DNA of 53,544 bases from an uncultured Prevotellaceae bacterium (GCA_947176535.1 CAMWQU010000014.1:1-53544), one strand, 5' to 3'. Shown: positions 8,109-16,765, counted from the first letter of the stretch. Notes: a model not told the origin generated them from the letters alone. A program made the numbers and translations.

Positions 8109-9244
8109 ACCATAAGGTCGGATATAATATCGTCGCTGACAAACAGACCACGGCGGGTAAGACAGAGCGTCTTATCCGCCGTAATTTGTAGCTTGCCCCG
8201 GCGCAGGTGAGAGTCGGCCATACGAAGCAGATAGCGAAGTCGTTCGGTGCCAAACTCACTTTCCATAGCGTCCAACCGAAGACCATCCCGGGTACGTAGG
8301 CGAAGCATGACGCACTCGTTATAACGGTCATCCGAGGAAAGATGCTCCGTAGTCGCCGGTAAGACACCTTTCCCTATATTTTCTACATACTGTCGGACAT
8401 CCTCGCAGTTGTAACTACGGAGACAGCGTCCGTCATAGCTATGTGCCCCGGCTCCCAAGCCTATATAAGGGCTCCCCGTCCAGTATGACGAGTTATGTCG
8501 CGAGCGAAACCCGGGATAGGCAAAGTTGGATATTTCGTAATGTTCCATACCTGCCTGGGCTGTAATATCCATCAGCCGCTCATAACAACCGAGACTCAGT
8601 TCTTCGTCGGCTTCTGTTACTAATCCTTTCTCCCGCATGGCGAAAAGCGGAGTTCCCGATTCGAACTGCAGGGCATAGGCGGAAAGGTGGGACGTTTGCA
8701 ACGAAAGTACCTCTTGTACATCGTTCTCGAATTGCTGTTGTGTTTGCCCCGGCAGGCCATAAATGAGGTCAAGATTCAGGTTCTGAAATCCTCCGTCGTG
8801 TAGTATCTCCACTGCTTTTCTCGCTTGCTTTGCTGTATGCCGACGGCGAAGAAAACGTAATATCTCATCGTCAAACGACTGCACGCCCATACTGATGCGG
8901 TTCACGGGTGTCTGCTTTAGCAGTGCTACCCATTCGGGAGTGACGTCGTCGGGGTTGGCCTCAATCGTAACCTCACAATCGGCAGACAAGATTAACCGCT
9001 GCTCAATGATGCTGAAAAGGCGCGCAAGAGCTTGCCCGGACAGTTGGGATGGTGTGCCGCCTCCCAGATAGAGCGTATCGCATTGCATCTTCGTACCTTG
9101 TTCCGAGGCTTCCGCTCGCAATGCGATTTCCTGTCCCAATGCCTCCACGTAGGCCAGTTGCCACGACTCGGCAAGCGTCGTAGAAAAAAAGTCGCAATAG
9201 ATGCACCTACTGCGACAGAACGGTATATGTATATATATACCCAT
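8105..9244 (-). CDS. hemW: HemW-type radical SAM protein
   Basis: A 379-residue cytoplasmic protein. It opens with MGIYIHIPFCRSRCIYCDF, so Cys10, Cys14 and Cys17 form the CxxxCxxC motif that holds the [4Fe-4S] cluster for S-adenosylmethionine cleavage. It also has LYLGGGTPSQL and the segments EANPDDVTPEW and RISMGVQSFDDEIL typical of the HemN/HemW superfamily. HemW binds heme and is proposed to deliver it to membrane proteins; the short N terminus separates it from true coproporphyrinogen oxidase HemN. It is last in the minus-strand operon after two lipoprotein genes (6-base gap). Confidence 0.9.
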   Translation of the reverse strand: MGIYIHIPFCRSRCIYCDFFSTTLAESWQLAYVEALGQEIALRAEASEQGTKMQCDTLYLGGGTPSQLSGQALARLFSIIEQRLILSADCEVTIEANPDDVTPEWVALLKQTPVNRISMGVQSFDDEILRFLRRRHTAKQARKAVEILHDGGFQNLNLDLIYGLPGQTQQQFENDVQEVLSLQTSHLSAYALQFESGTPLFAMREKGLVTEADEELSLGCYERLMDITAQAGMEHYEISNFAYPGFRSRHNSSYWTGSPYIGLGAGAHSYDGRCLRSYNCEDVRQYVENIGKGVLPATTEHLSSDDRYNECVMLRLRTRDGLRLDAMESEFGTERLRYLLRMADSHLRRGKLQITADKTLCLTRRGLFVSDDIISDLMV

Positions 9245-9250
9245 TATAGT

Positions 9251-9664
9251 TTATTTAGCGTTGTCTATCATCCACTTGCCTTCATCGTTTTTTAGCAAGG
9301 AAATCTTTTCCGTGCGGGTTTCTCCATTACCGTAAGTTACCATGGCAGTCATAGTGGCGGTGCCGTTCTCCTCGTCAATCTGCTCTTCGACAATCGTAAA
9401 CTTCTCCATTCTACTCTTATCGGGCACCCCGTTTTTCACTTTCTCTTCGACCAAGGCCAAAATCTGCTCCTTCTTCTGCTGGGCCTCTTCTTTGTCATCT
9501 CCAAAGTAGACATAATCAAATGCGGCCTTATAGTCTCCTTTGATAATCGCTGCGGCATAATTTTCGGCAACAGCTTTAGGATTGTTTCCGCCACTGCAGG
9601 CTGCCGTAAGACAAACAACTGCGGTTACAAGGATTACACGCGCTACACCGGTTAAAGTTTTCAT
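9251..9664 (-). CDS. DUF4878-like lipoprotein
   Basis: A 137-residue protein with a lipobox at LTAAC (Cys23). The mature 114-residue domain (NPKAVAENYAAAIIKGDYKAAFDYV, then a helix, then GTATMTAMVTYGNG and KNDEGKWMIDN) matches the NTF2-like DUF4878 fold common in Bacteroidales lipoproteins. No catalytic role is indicated; such domains usually bind ligands or partners in the envelope. It is the middle gene of the operon, 11 bases after the NlpC/P60-like gene and 6 bases before hemW. Confidence 0.8.
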   Translation of the reverse strand: MKTLTGVARVILVTAVVCLTAACSGGNNPKAVAENYAAAIIKGDYKAAFDYVYFGDDKEEAQQKKEQILALVEEKVKNGVPDKSRMEKFTIVEEQIDEENGTATMTAMVTYGNGETRTEKISLLKNDEGKWMIDNAK

Positions 9665-9675
9665 GATTTTTAATT

Positions 9676-10293
9676 TTAAGGGTTAAACATATAGATATTC
9701 CGTAAATACGGAGAGTTGCAGAGTTGTGAGGGCAAGATGCACTGATAGTGGAATGCCGGCAAATCTACGACGTGTCGCCGGTCGTCCACCAGTTCAATGC
9801 CGGCGTGACGATAAACATGGGTTATCAGTTCCGTACAGTACATCTGTGATGTGTCCTCCTCATTAAAGTCATGGTCAAAAAGTGTCCCCCGCCGATATAC
9901 CTCCAAAGCAACATCTGCCGCTCTTTTGCCGGCCTCCGCCTCCCGTGGTCGATACACGGCTACCGCTACGGCATGCCTTTTGTCAAAGAAGTCATGCGGT
10001 GAAGTCATTTTCACTCTGTCCGGGTCTCCCGGAAAATCCGGCTCCCCCGGAACCGCATGAATTATCATCGGCGTATGGGCCGAATCGACAACAAGGCCGA
10101 CGTGCGAGAAAAAGCCCTCCTGGTCCTGACTGATTACCAGTCGGCTGGTAAGCCCCGTACCGCGGCGCAGCACGACATCGCCTTCGCGCAACTGCAACGT
10201 ATCCGGCAGCAGGTTGCCTGCATTTCTCATTGTCGAGTCGCACCCCGACAAGGCCATCGACAGAACTGCCGCCACGGTCAGAACCTTAACCAT
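9676..10293 (-). CDS. YiiX-like permuted NlpC/P60 lipoprotein
   Basis: A 205-residue protein with a lipoprotein signal ending at Cys18 (MALSGC). The mature domain has the circularly permuted papain-like layout of the YiiX/YebB (DUF830) family. His64 in FFSHVGLVVDS comes first and Cys153 in QMYCTELITHVYRHAG comes later, with LREGDVVLRRG at its start. Members are presumed cysteine peptidases or amidases; the substrate is unknown. It is first in the operon. ATG 10293 is the only start that leaves a complete signal peptide, yet it is just 4 bases after the -7 promoter element, implying a leaderless mRNA. Confidence 0.82.
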   Translation of the reverse strand: MVKVLTVAAVLSMALSGCDSTMRNAGNLLPDTLQLREGDVVLRRGTGLTSRLVISQDQEGFFSHVGLVVDSAHTPMIIHAVPGEPDFPGDPDRVKMTSPHDFFDKRHAVAVAVYRPREAEAGKRAADVALEVYRRGTLFDHDFNEEDTSQMYCTELITHVYRHAGIELVDDRRHVVDLPAFHYQCILPSQLCNSPYLRNIYMFNP

Positions 10294-10297
10294 GTTG

Positions 10298-10329
10298 CAA
10301 AGGTAGGTAAAAAATCTGTTTCCGGCATA
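10298..10329 (-). promoter_or_regulatory. promoter of the YiiX-like operon
   Basis: On the minus strand: TATG (-33 variant), a 20-base spacer, TACCTTTG, then CAAC and the ATG start codon. The -7 element occupies 10298-10305. The expected transcription start falls at or next to the start codon. Confidence 0.6.
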
Positions 10330-10384
10330 GGGAGTGGATAAAAAAACGCTTCCCTCAGCAGAAGAGACGGTTTTATCGGATGAG

Positions 10385-10492
10385 AAATGCCCGCCGGATT
10401 GCCTCGAATCCTAAGGAGGACTTTATTATTCGGAGGCGACCGGTTAATTATTCAAAGGTGAGCGAATAATTAACCGGTCGCCTTTGAATAAT
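10385..10492 (+). repeat. 108-bp palindromic repeat, copy A
   Basis: It aligns without gaps to the reverse complement of 32309-32416. The first 12 bases (AAATGCCCGCCG) are identical, about 21 bases diverge, and the last 75 differ at only five positions. The core is a hairpin: a 19-bp perfect stem (left arm 10434-10452, right arm 10463-10481) around the 10-base loop AAAGGTGAGC. It extends outward through ATTATTC/GAATAAT with G-T pairs to about 29 bp. The motif TTATTC followed by AGGYGA recurs on both strands inside it. No open reading frame or transposase is attached. Confidence 0.85.
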
Positions 10493-10678
10493 CTCGATGA
10501 TGTCGGTAAGGGAGCAAGAGAAAGTAGTGAAACGAACGAATGACAAAGGCTCTGTGAGGAGGGAGAGACGGCGACAGCGTTGTCCTGCACAACTTGTTTA
10601 TCGGATAGTTTGCAGAGCGGTAGGAAAAAGGTACAGCGATTTTTCGGCCTAACATGCCGATGTTTCACTTTTTTTACC

Positions 10679-10686
10679 TATATTTG
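10679..10686 (+). promoter_or_regulatory. -7 promoter element of the nucleotidyltransferase gene
   Basis: TATATTTG fits TAnnTTTG. No convincing TTTG is found 19-21 bases upstream, so only the -7 element is called. The leader from here to ATG 10731 is A/T-rich, as for many expressed Bacteroidetes genes. Confidence 0.5.
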
Positions 10687-10730
10687 CAGTGGGAAAATAT
10701 TTATTATTTAACATATTAAAACATAAAACC

Positions 10731-11645
10731 ATGAAACCTACATTGTTTCTCTTGGCTGCCGGTATGGGTAGCCGTTACGGCGGTCTGAAGCAGCTTGACG
10801 GGCTGGGCCCTCACGGCGAGACCATCATGGATTACAGTATCTATGATGCCATCCAGGCCGGCTTTGGTAAAATCGTATGGGTCATCCGTAAGGATTTTGA
10901 GGAGCAGTTCCGCACGCAGATTCTTGCAAAATACGAAGGACACGTGCCTTGTGAACTCTGCTTCCAGTCACTGGATGCACTGCCCGAGGGCTTCAAAGTA
11001 CCCGAAGGCCGTATCAAACCTTGGGGTACGAACCATGCCGTAATGATGGGCAAGAACGTCATCAACGAGCCTTTCGCCGTGCTGAATTGCGACGACTTCT
11101 ACGATCGCGACGCATTCCGCGTGATGGGAAAATTCCTGAGCGAACTTCCCGAGGGCAGCAAGGGCAAGTATGCCATGGTGGGCTTCCGCGTGGACAATAC
11201 TCTGAGCGAGAGTGGTACCGTTAGCCGCGGCATCTGCGAGAACGACGAGCAGACCCACCATCTGACGAGCGTTGTGGAACGTACAAAGATTGAGCGTCGC
11301 GACGGCAGCGTGCAGTATCTGGATGAGAACGACCAGTGGGTGGCCATTCCCGATACGACACCCGTGTCGATGAACTTCTGGGGTTTCACACCGGACTACT
11401 TCGTGCACAGCGAGAACTTCTTCAAGCAGTTCCTTAGCGATCCGAAGAATATTGAGAACCTGAAAGCCGAGTTCTTCATTCCCCTGATGGTGGATCACCT
11501 CATAAAGACGGGTGAGGCTACCTGCGAGGTGCTTGACACGACTTCGAAATGGTTCGGCGTGACGTATCCCGAGGATCGTCCCGGTGTTGTGGAGAAACTG
11601 GCCAAGCTGCATGCCGACGGTCAGTATCCTGAAAAGATGTTCTAA
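10731..11645 (+). CDS. sugar-phosphate nucleotidyltransferase family protein
   Basis: A 304-residue cytoplasmic protein. The N-terminal LLAAGMGSRYGGLKQLDGLG (residues 7-26) is the nucleotide-binding loop of NTP transferases, and VLNCDDFYDRDAF supplies the metal-binding aspartates. The fold is that of GalU/RmlA-type enzymes that join a sugar 1-phosphate to a nucleoside triphosphate. It is longer than MobA-type enzymes and lacks an obvious GalU identity, so the sugar and nucleotide are not assigned. ATG 10731 was chosen because an upstream in-frame start would lie in the promoter region. A long hairpin follows at 11668-11735. Confidence 0.8.
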   Translation: MKPTLFLLAAGMGSRYGGLKQLDGLGPHGETIMDYSIYDAIQAGFGKIVWVIRKDFEEQFRTQILAKYEGHVPCELCFQSLDALPEGFKVPEGRIKPWGTNHAVMMGKNVINEPFAVLNCDDFYDRDAFRVMGKFLSELPEGSKGKYAMVGFRVDNTLSESGTVSRGICENDEQTHHLTSVVERTKIERRDGSVQYLDENDQWVAIPDTTPVSMNFWGFTPDYFVHSENFFKQFLSDPKNIENLKAEFFIPLMVDHLIKTGEATCEVLDTTSKWFGVTYPEDRPGVVEKLAKLHADGQYPEKMF

Positions 11646-11667
11646 ATAAATGTAACTGTAAATTTCT

Positions 11668-11735
11668 GAATTACGAATTACGGAATAGGCTGCATCCTTG
11701 ATTTCTGCAGCCGGCTATTTCGTAATTCGTAATTC
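11668..11735 (+). terminator. long hairpin: terminator or attenuator before the ABC-F gene
   Basis: The arms at 11668-11688 and 11715-11735 pair over 21 bp, all Watson-Crick except one G-T. Each arm holds a direct repeat of GAATTAC. Inside, GCTGCA (11689-11694) pairs with TGCAGC (11706-11711). The sequence TTGTT follows, and the ABC-F start codon is only 9 bases after the stem. It could terminate the nucleotidyltransferase transcript, or hide or regulate the ABC-F start. Confidence 0.7.
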
Positions 11736-11744
11736 TTGTTATGT

Positions 11745-13700
11745 ATGATTTCTGTTGAGAATCTGCGCGTAGAATTTAGCGCAAAACCCCTCTTCACGGG
11801 TGTCAGTTATGTGATAAATGACCGTGACCGTATTGCTCTTGTCGGAAAAAACGGTGCCGGAAAGAGTACCATGCTGAAAATCATTGCCGGCCTGCAACAG
11901 CCTACGGGTGGCACCGTCAGTGTGCCCCGGGACGTGAATATCGGTTATCTTCCGCAGGTGATGGTCATATCGGACACGCGCACCGTCCGGGAAGAGACGG
12001 AGCAGGCATTCGGGTATATCCGCGAAATGCAGGCTGAGCTCGAACGGCTGAACCGGGAACTGGCGGAGCGCACCGACTACGAGAGTGAGGAGTATATGGC
12101 ACTGGTGGAACGCTTTGCTCAGACCGACGAGCGTTTCCATCTGTTGGGAGGTCTGAACTATCGGGCCGAGATGGAGCGGACGCTCATGGGACTGGGTTTC
12201 CGGCAGACGGACTTCGACCGGCCGACCAATGAGTTTTCGGGCGGTTGGCGAATGCGTATTGAACTGGCGAAGATTCTGTTGCAGCATCCGGATGTCCTGT
12301 TGTTGGACGAGCCTACGAATCACCTCGATATCGAAAGTATTCAGTGGTTCGAACAGTTTCTGCAGTTCCATCCGGGTAGCGTTGTCATGGTGTCGCACGA
12401 CCGTGCCTTTATCAACAACGTAACAAACCGCACCATCGAAATCTCGTGCGGGCAGATATACGACTACAAAGTGAAGTACGACGAGTACGTCGGACTGAGA
12501 GAAGAGCGGCGAGAGCAGCAGTTGCGTGCCTACGAGAATCAACAGAAAGAGATTGCCGACACGAAAGCCTTCATCGAGCGTTTTCGTTATAAGGCCACCA
12601 AGGCAAACCAGGTGCAGAGCCGTATCAAGGCTTTGGAAAAGATTGTTCCGATAGAAGTGGATGAAGTGGATTCTTCTTCCCTGCGCCTGAAGTTCACGTG
12701 CAGCCAGCGTTCCGGCGATTTCCCTGTAATCTGTGAAGAGGTCGGCAAGACGTATGGAAACCACAACGTATTTTCCGATGCCAACCTGCAGCTACGTCGG
12801 GGCGAGAAGGTCGCTTTCGTGGGCCGTAACGGCGAGGGAAAGACAACGCTGGTGAAGTGTATCATGGGGCAGATATCTTTCGACGGGCATCTGAAGATAG
12901 GACATAACGTACAGATTGGCTATTTTGCCCAGAATCAGGCTCAGTTGTTGGATGGTGAACTGAGCGTGTTTGATACCATCGACCGTGTGGCGCGTGGCGA
13001 CATCCGCCTCCAGATTCGTAATATTTTGGGAGCTTTCATGTTTGGAGGCGAAGAGTCGGACAAGAAAGTGAAAGTTTTGTCGGGTGGTGAGCGTACCCGT
13101 CTGGCCATGATAAAATTGTTGTTGGAGCCGGTAAACCTGTTAATTCTCGACGAACCTACCAACCATCTCGATATGCGTTCAAAGGATGTGCTGAAAGAGG
13201 CTGTCCGCGATTTCGACGGAACAGCTATTATTGTCAGTCATGACCGTGACTTCCTTGACGGACTGGTCAGCCGGGTCTATGAATTTGCCGGCGGAAAAGT
13301 CCGGGAGCACATCGGAGGCATCTATGATTATCTGACGGAGCGGGAAGGGGAGCGTGAGGCTACCGCCGGGAAGCATGAACCGGCGGATGTGGATACCAAT
13401 AAGAAGGCGGAAACCAATCTTTCTACCGCGGCCCCGTCAACTTCTGCCTCCAAGGCAGATTGGGAGCAGCAGAAGTCTTTGGCCCGTCAGCGGAAGAAAC
13501 TGGAAAAAGCCGTAACCGATGCCGAACTGGCGGTACAGGAACTGGAACAGGCTATCGCCATCATCGAAAACCAACTGTCTACAACAGAGGGCGGGGCAGA
13601 TATGACGCTTTATGAAAAGCACGGACGCCTGAAGCAGCAACTTGCGAAAGCGGAGGACGAATGGGCCGAAGCTATGGAACGGTTGGAAGCGTTGGGCTGA
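11745..13700 (+). CDS. ABC-F family ATPase (ribosome-associated type)
   Basis: A 651-residue soluble protein with two ABC ATPase cassettes and no membrane segments. Cassette 1 has Walker A GKNGAGKST (residues 34-42), signature FSGGWRMR and Walker B LLLDEPTNHLD. Cassette 2 has GRNGEGKTT (about 360-368), LSGGERTRL and LILDEPTNHLD. The inter-domain linker (about 250-310) is charged and helical, as in ABC-F proteins, and the C-terminal 75 residues form a coiled coil. ABC-F proteins act on the ribosome; this one resembles the housekeeping Uup/YheS branch more than antibiotic-protection factors, but that is not decisive. ATG 11745 overlaps an out-of-frame ATG at 11741 that opens a 5-codon frame. 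Confidence 0.88.
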   Translation: MISVENLRVEFSAKPLFTGVSYVINDRDRIALVGKNGAGKSTMLKIIAGLQQPTGGTVSVPRDVNIGYLPQVMVISDTRTVREETEQAFGYIREMQAELERLNRELAERTDYESEEYMALVERFAQTDERFHLLGGLNYRAEMERTLMGLGFRQTDFDRPTNEFSGGWRMRIELAKILLQHPDVLLLDEPTNHLDIESIQWFEQFLQFHPGSVVMVSHDRAFINNVTNRTIEISCGQIYDYKVKYDEYVGLREERREQQLRAYENQQKEIADTKAFIERFRYKATKANQVQSRIKALEKIVPIEVDEVDSSSLRLKFTCSQRSGDFPVICEEVGKTYGNHNVFSDANLQLRRGEKVAFVGRNGEGKTTLVKCIMGQISFDGHLKIGHNVQIGYFAQNQAQLLDGELSVFDTIDRVARGDIRLQIRNILGAFMFGGEESDKKVKVLSGGERTRLAMIKLLLEPVNLLILDEPTNHLDMRSKDVLKEAVRDFDGTAIIVSHDRDFLDGLVSRVYEFAGGKVREHIGGIYDYLTEREGEREATAGKHEPADVDTNKKAETNLSTAAPSTSASKADWEQQKSLARQRKKLEKAVTDAELAVQELEQAIAIIENQLSTTEGGADMTLYEKHGRLKQQLAKAEDEWAEAMERLEALG

Positions 13701-13717
13701 ATATAGACCTTATTGGC

Positions 13718-15274
13718 TTACCGTGCCGTCAGATAGGCCGCAACCGCCTCGGCGCAGCGTTCTCCGTCCACACCGGCACTGACAATGCCACCCGCGTAAC
13801 CCGCACCTTCGCCGCAAGGAAAGAGACCGCGAAGGCGGATGTGTTGCAGGGTATCGTTGTTGCGCAGGATGCGTACAGGACTGCTTGTTCGCGTTTCGAC
13901 ACCGATAACGGAAGCCTCGTTGGTCAGGAAACCATGTTTGTGGCGGCCCCACATCCGGAAAGCCTCCTGCAGCCGCAGGCGAATGTTGGCCGGTAACCAG
14001 AAATGCAAGGGACTGCTGATGAGGCCCGGCGCGTAGGACGAATCCGGCAAGTCGTAGCTCAGCCGATTGTTCACAAAGTCGGCCATACGTTGCGCCGGAG
14101 CGGTTTGCTTGTGATTACCCTGCTGCCAGCAAGTGCGTTCCAGTGCCTCCTGATAGTGCATCATCCGCAGGGTATCGTCGCCTTCCACATCCTCGGCACG
14201 CAGTTCCACCACGATGCCGCTGTTGCTCCATCGTCCGCCCCGGTTCGAAGGACTCATGCCGTTCACCACAATCTGTTCGTAGTCGCTGGCTGCCGGTACG
14301 ACGACTCCGCCTGGACACATACAGAAACTATACACACCGCGTCCGTCCACTTGCTGCACCATGCTGTATTCGGCCGCGGGCAGATAATCGCCGCGTCCCT
14401 TTTTGTTATGATATTGAATCTGGTCGATGAGCAGGGACGGATGCTCCAGACGCACCCCAACGGCCAGTCCTTTAGCTTCCAGTTCCACCCGGTTGTCGTG
14501 CAGCCATCTGTACACGTCACGTGCCGAATGTCCCGTGGCGAGAATCACCGGTCCGCGAAATTCCCGGCCGTCGGCACACGCAATACCCTCCACCGTTGTT
14601 CCGTGCTGCACAAGGAGTTCCGTCATGCGTGTCCCGAAATGCACCTCGCCTCCGCAGCGCAATATGGTTTCGCGCATCGCCTCAATGACGCGCGGCAACT
14701 TGTCGGTTCCGATGTGAGGATGTGCGTCGGAGAGAATCCCCGTGCTGGCTCCGTGCTGACAGAACACGCGCAGAATCTTTTCACCGTTGCCGCGCTTCTT
14801 GCTGCGTGTGAAGAGCTTGCCGTCGGAATAAGCCCCCGCGCCGCCTTCGCCGAAAGCAAAGTTACTTTCGGGATTCACTTTCTGTTCGGGCCGGATGCGA
14901 GCCAAATCCTTTTTTCGGTCCCGCACATTCTTGCCGCGCTCCACCACGATGGGGCGCAGCCCCAGTTCTATCAGTCTGAGGGCCGCAAATAATCCGCCCG
15001 GCCCGGCTCCTACAACCACCGCCTGCGGTCGGTCGCTTACGTCGTGATACGCCACCGGTTCGAATATGTCCTCCTCCGGTGCGTCGTTGATGTAGACCCG
15101 GACGGTAAGGTTTATGAGTACCTCCCGCTGCCGTGCATCGATGCTTCGCCGCAAGGTGCGCACGCCGCAGATTGTCCGTTCGTCCCATCCCTGTTCGTGG
15201 GCTACGTACCGCCGTATCGACTGTTCGTTGTAGGCCTCTTTCGGGGTAATCCTCAGTTGTAGTTCTCTTATCAT
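13718..15274 (-). CDS. NAD(P)/FAD-dependent oxidoreductase (COG2509-like)
   Basis: A 518-residue protein. It has an N-terminal segment of about 85 residues (IRELQLRITPKEAY...), then a Rossmann FAD-binding motif VVVGAGPGGLFAALRLIELG with the acidic strand end PIVVERG, and a second characteristic motif GEGAGYAGGIVSAGVDG near the C terminus. This layout matches uncharacterised FAD-dependent dehydrogenases widespread in anaerobes. The substrate is unknown. Two segments (FAFGEGGAGAYSDGKLFTR; CMCPGGVVVPAAS) are well conserved in that group. It lies 26 bases downstream of radA on the same strand and faces the ABC-F gene convergently with a 17-base gap. Confidence 0.83.
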   Translation of the reverse strand: MIRELQLRITPKEAYNEQSIRRYVAHEQGWDERTICGVRTLRRSIDARQREVLINLTVRVYINDAPEEDIFEPVAYHDVSDRPQAVVVGAGPGGLFAALRLIELGLRPIVVERGKNVRDRKKDLARIRPEQKVNPESNFAFGEGGAGAYSDGKLFTRSKKRGNGEKILRVFCQHGASTGILSDAHPHIGTDKLPRVIEAMRETILRCGGEVHFGTRMTELLVQHGTTVEGIACADGREFRGPVILATGHSARDVYRWLHDNRVELEAKGLAVGVRLEHPSLLIDQIQYHNKKGRGDYLPAAEYSMVQQVDGRGVYSFCMCPGGVVVPAASDYEQIVVNGMSPSNRGGRWSNSGIVVELRAEDVEGDDTLRMMHYQEALERTCWQQGNHKQTAPAQRMADFVNNRLSYDLPDSSYAPGLISSPLHFWLPANIRLRLQEAFRMWGRHKHGFLTNEASVIGVETRTSSPVRILRNNDTLQHIRLRGLFPCGEGAGYAGGIVSAGVDGERCAEAVAAYLTAR

Positions 15275-15300
15275 CTTGTTGTTATTGTTCTCCTCCTTAC

Positions 15301-16758
15301 TTAACCGAAAAGCTCTCTTACCGCCTCGGTGACACGGCTGACAGGGACAAGGGTGATGCCGAGATGTTCCCGGTCGATACCTTTAAGTCCCTGTGCGGGG
15401 ACAAGCATACGGCGAAAACCGAGTTTCCGCGCCTCGGCAATGCGTTGCTCCAGACGGGCCACGGGACGAATCTCGCCCGACAGACCGACCTCACCGCACA
15501 TGCAGGTGTCGGTGTCTATGGCGGCATCGACGTTACTTGACAGGACGGCGGCAATGACGCTGAGATCCATGGCGGGGTCGGTGACGCGCAGTCCTCCGGC
15601 GATATTCAGGAACACGTCCTTCTGTGCCAGTTTGAAGCCAACGCGCTTCTCCAATACGGCCAGCAACATCCCCAATCTGCGGTTATCGAAACCCGTGGCC
15701 GACCGTTGTGCCGTACCATAAGCGGCGGTGGAGACGAGGGCCTGTGTCTCGATGAGTAGGGGCCGCACACCCTCGATGGCCGAACAGATGGCAATGCCGC
15801 TCAGACCCTCGCGTCCGTCGGTGAGCAGGAGTTCACTGGGATTCGATACCTGACGCAGTCCGCCCTGTTGCATCTCATAGATGCCCAGTTCCGAGGTACT
15901 GCCGAAGCGGTTCTTTGCAGCGCGCAGGATGCGGTACATATAGTGTTGGTCGCCCTCGAATTGCAGCACGCAGTCCACAATGTGTTCCAGCACCTTGGGG
16001 CCGGCCAATGTGCCCTCCTTGGTGATGTGCCCGATGAGCATGATGGCGGGGCCGCCCGACTTGGCATATTTCAGTAAAGACGCTGCGCACTCGCGAATTT
16101 GGCTGAGGCTGCCCGGCGAAGATTCCACGGCCTCGGACTGCATGGTCTGTATGGAGTCGATGACCACCAGATCGGGCTGCACGTTCCGGATGTGTTCGTA
16201 GATGGCTTCGAGGGAGGTTTCGCAGAGGATGAGCAGACTTTCTCCGCTTACCTCCTGCAGGGACGGAGCGAGGCGGTCGGCTCTTAGCTTAATCTGCCGT
16301 GCGCTTTCCTCGCCGCTGACGTAGAGCACCTTGACTTCGTTCCTCCTATCCGTGTCGGGGATGTCCTGATGGGATGGGTACGCCTCCCTGCCCCTTTCGT
16401 GCAGCCGGAGAACGGTTTGCAGTATGAGTGTGCTCTTGCCGATACCCGGCTCTCCGCCCAGCAGTACAAGGCTGCCCCGTACCAGTCCGCCACCCAGTAC
16501 GCGATTCAGTTCCGCGTCGCCCATGTCGATGCGCAGTTCGGCCTCGGTCTGAATGTCCCGGACAGGTGTGGGACGGTTCTGTTGTTCGCCGTCGAGTACC
16601 ATTCTGAGCCTTGCGTTTGAGGCTTTGGATGGTGCCGTGCCGCCCACCCGGAATTCCTTCATTGTATTCCATTGTCCGCAGCCGGGGCACTTGCCCACCC
16701 ACTTCGCAGCTTCCTGTCCGCAGTTCTCGCAGACGTACATTATCTTGTCTTTTGGCAT
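15301..16758 (-). CDS. radA: DNA repair protein RadA
   Basis: A 485-residue cytoplasmic ATPase. An N-terminal zinc finger (Cys10, Cys13, Cys24, Cys27 in CENC...CPGC) is followed by a RecA-like domain with Walker A GGEPGIGKST (about residue 100), Walker B LVVIDSIQTM and the RadA-specific KNRFG motif (about residue 285). The C-terminal third is a Lon-protease-like domain (LNIAGGLRVTDPAMDLSV). RadA drives branch migration in recombinational repair. ATG 16758 (MPKDKIMYVCENC) is favoured because the promoter's -7 element ends 7 bases upstream; an internal ATG at 16740 would give a normal leader. Confidence 0.94.
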   Translation of the reverse strand: MPKDKIMYVCENCGQEAAKWVGKCPGCGQWNTMKEFRVGGTAPSKASNARLRMVLDGEQQNRPTPVRDIQTEAELRIDMGDAELNRVLGGGLVRGSLVLLGGEPGIGKSTLILQTVLRLHERGREAYPSHQDIPDTDRRNEVKVLYVSGEESARQIKLRADRLAPSLQEVSGESLLILCETSLEAIYEHIRNVQPDLVVIDSIQTMQSEAVESSPGSLSQIRECAASLLKYAKSGGPAIMLIGHITKEGTLAGPKVLEHIVDCVLQFEGDQHYMYRILRAAKNRFGSTSELGIYEMQQGGLRQVSNPSELLLTDGREGLSGIAICSAIEGVRPLLIETQALVSTAAYGTAQRSATGFDNRRLGMLLAVLEKRVGFKLAQKDVFLNIAGGLRVTDPAMDLSVIAAVLSSNVDAAIDTDTCMCGEVGLSGEIRPVARLEQRIAEARKLGFRRMLVPAQGLKGIDREHLGITLVPVSRVTEAVRELFG

Positions 16759-16765
16759 AGTGTCG

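Larger units (their letters stand above)
10294..10730. other. divergent intergenic gap, 437 bp
   Basis: The gap separates the YiiX-like operon (minus) from the nucleotidyltransferase gene (plus). It contains the minus promoter (10298-10329), copy A of the 108-bp palindromic repeat (10385-10492), a stretch at 10493-10640 in which I see no clear gene, a small dyad TCGGC...GCCGA (about 10644-10660), the plus -7 element (10679-10686) and an A/T-rich leader. Short open frames here lack coding character. Confidence 0.7.
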
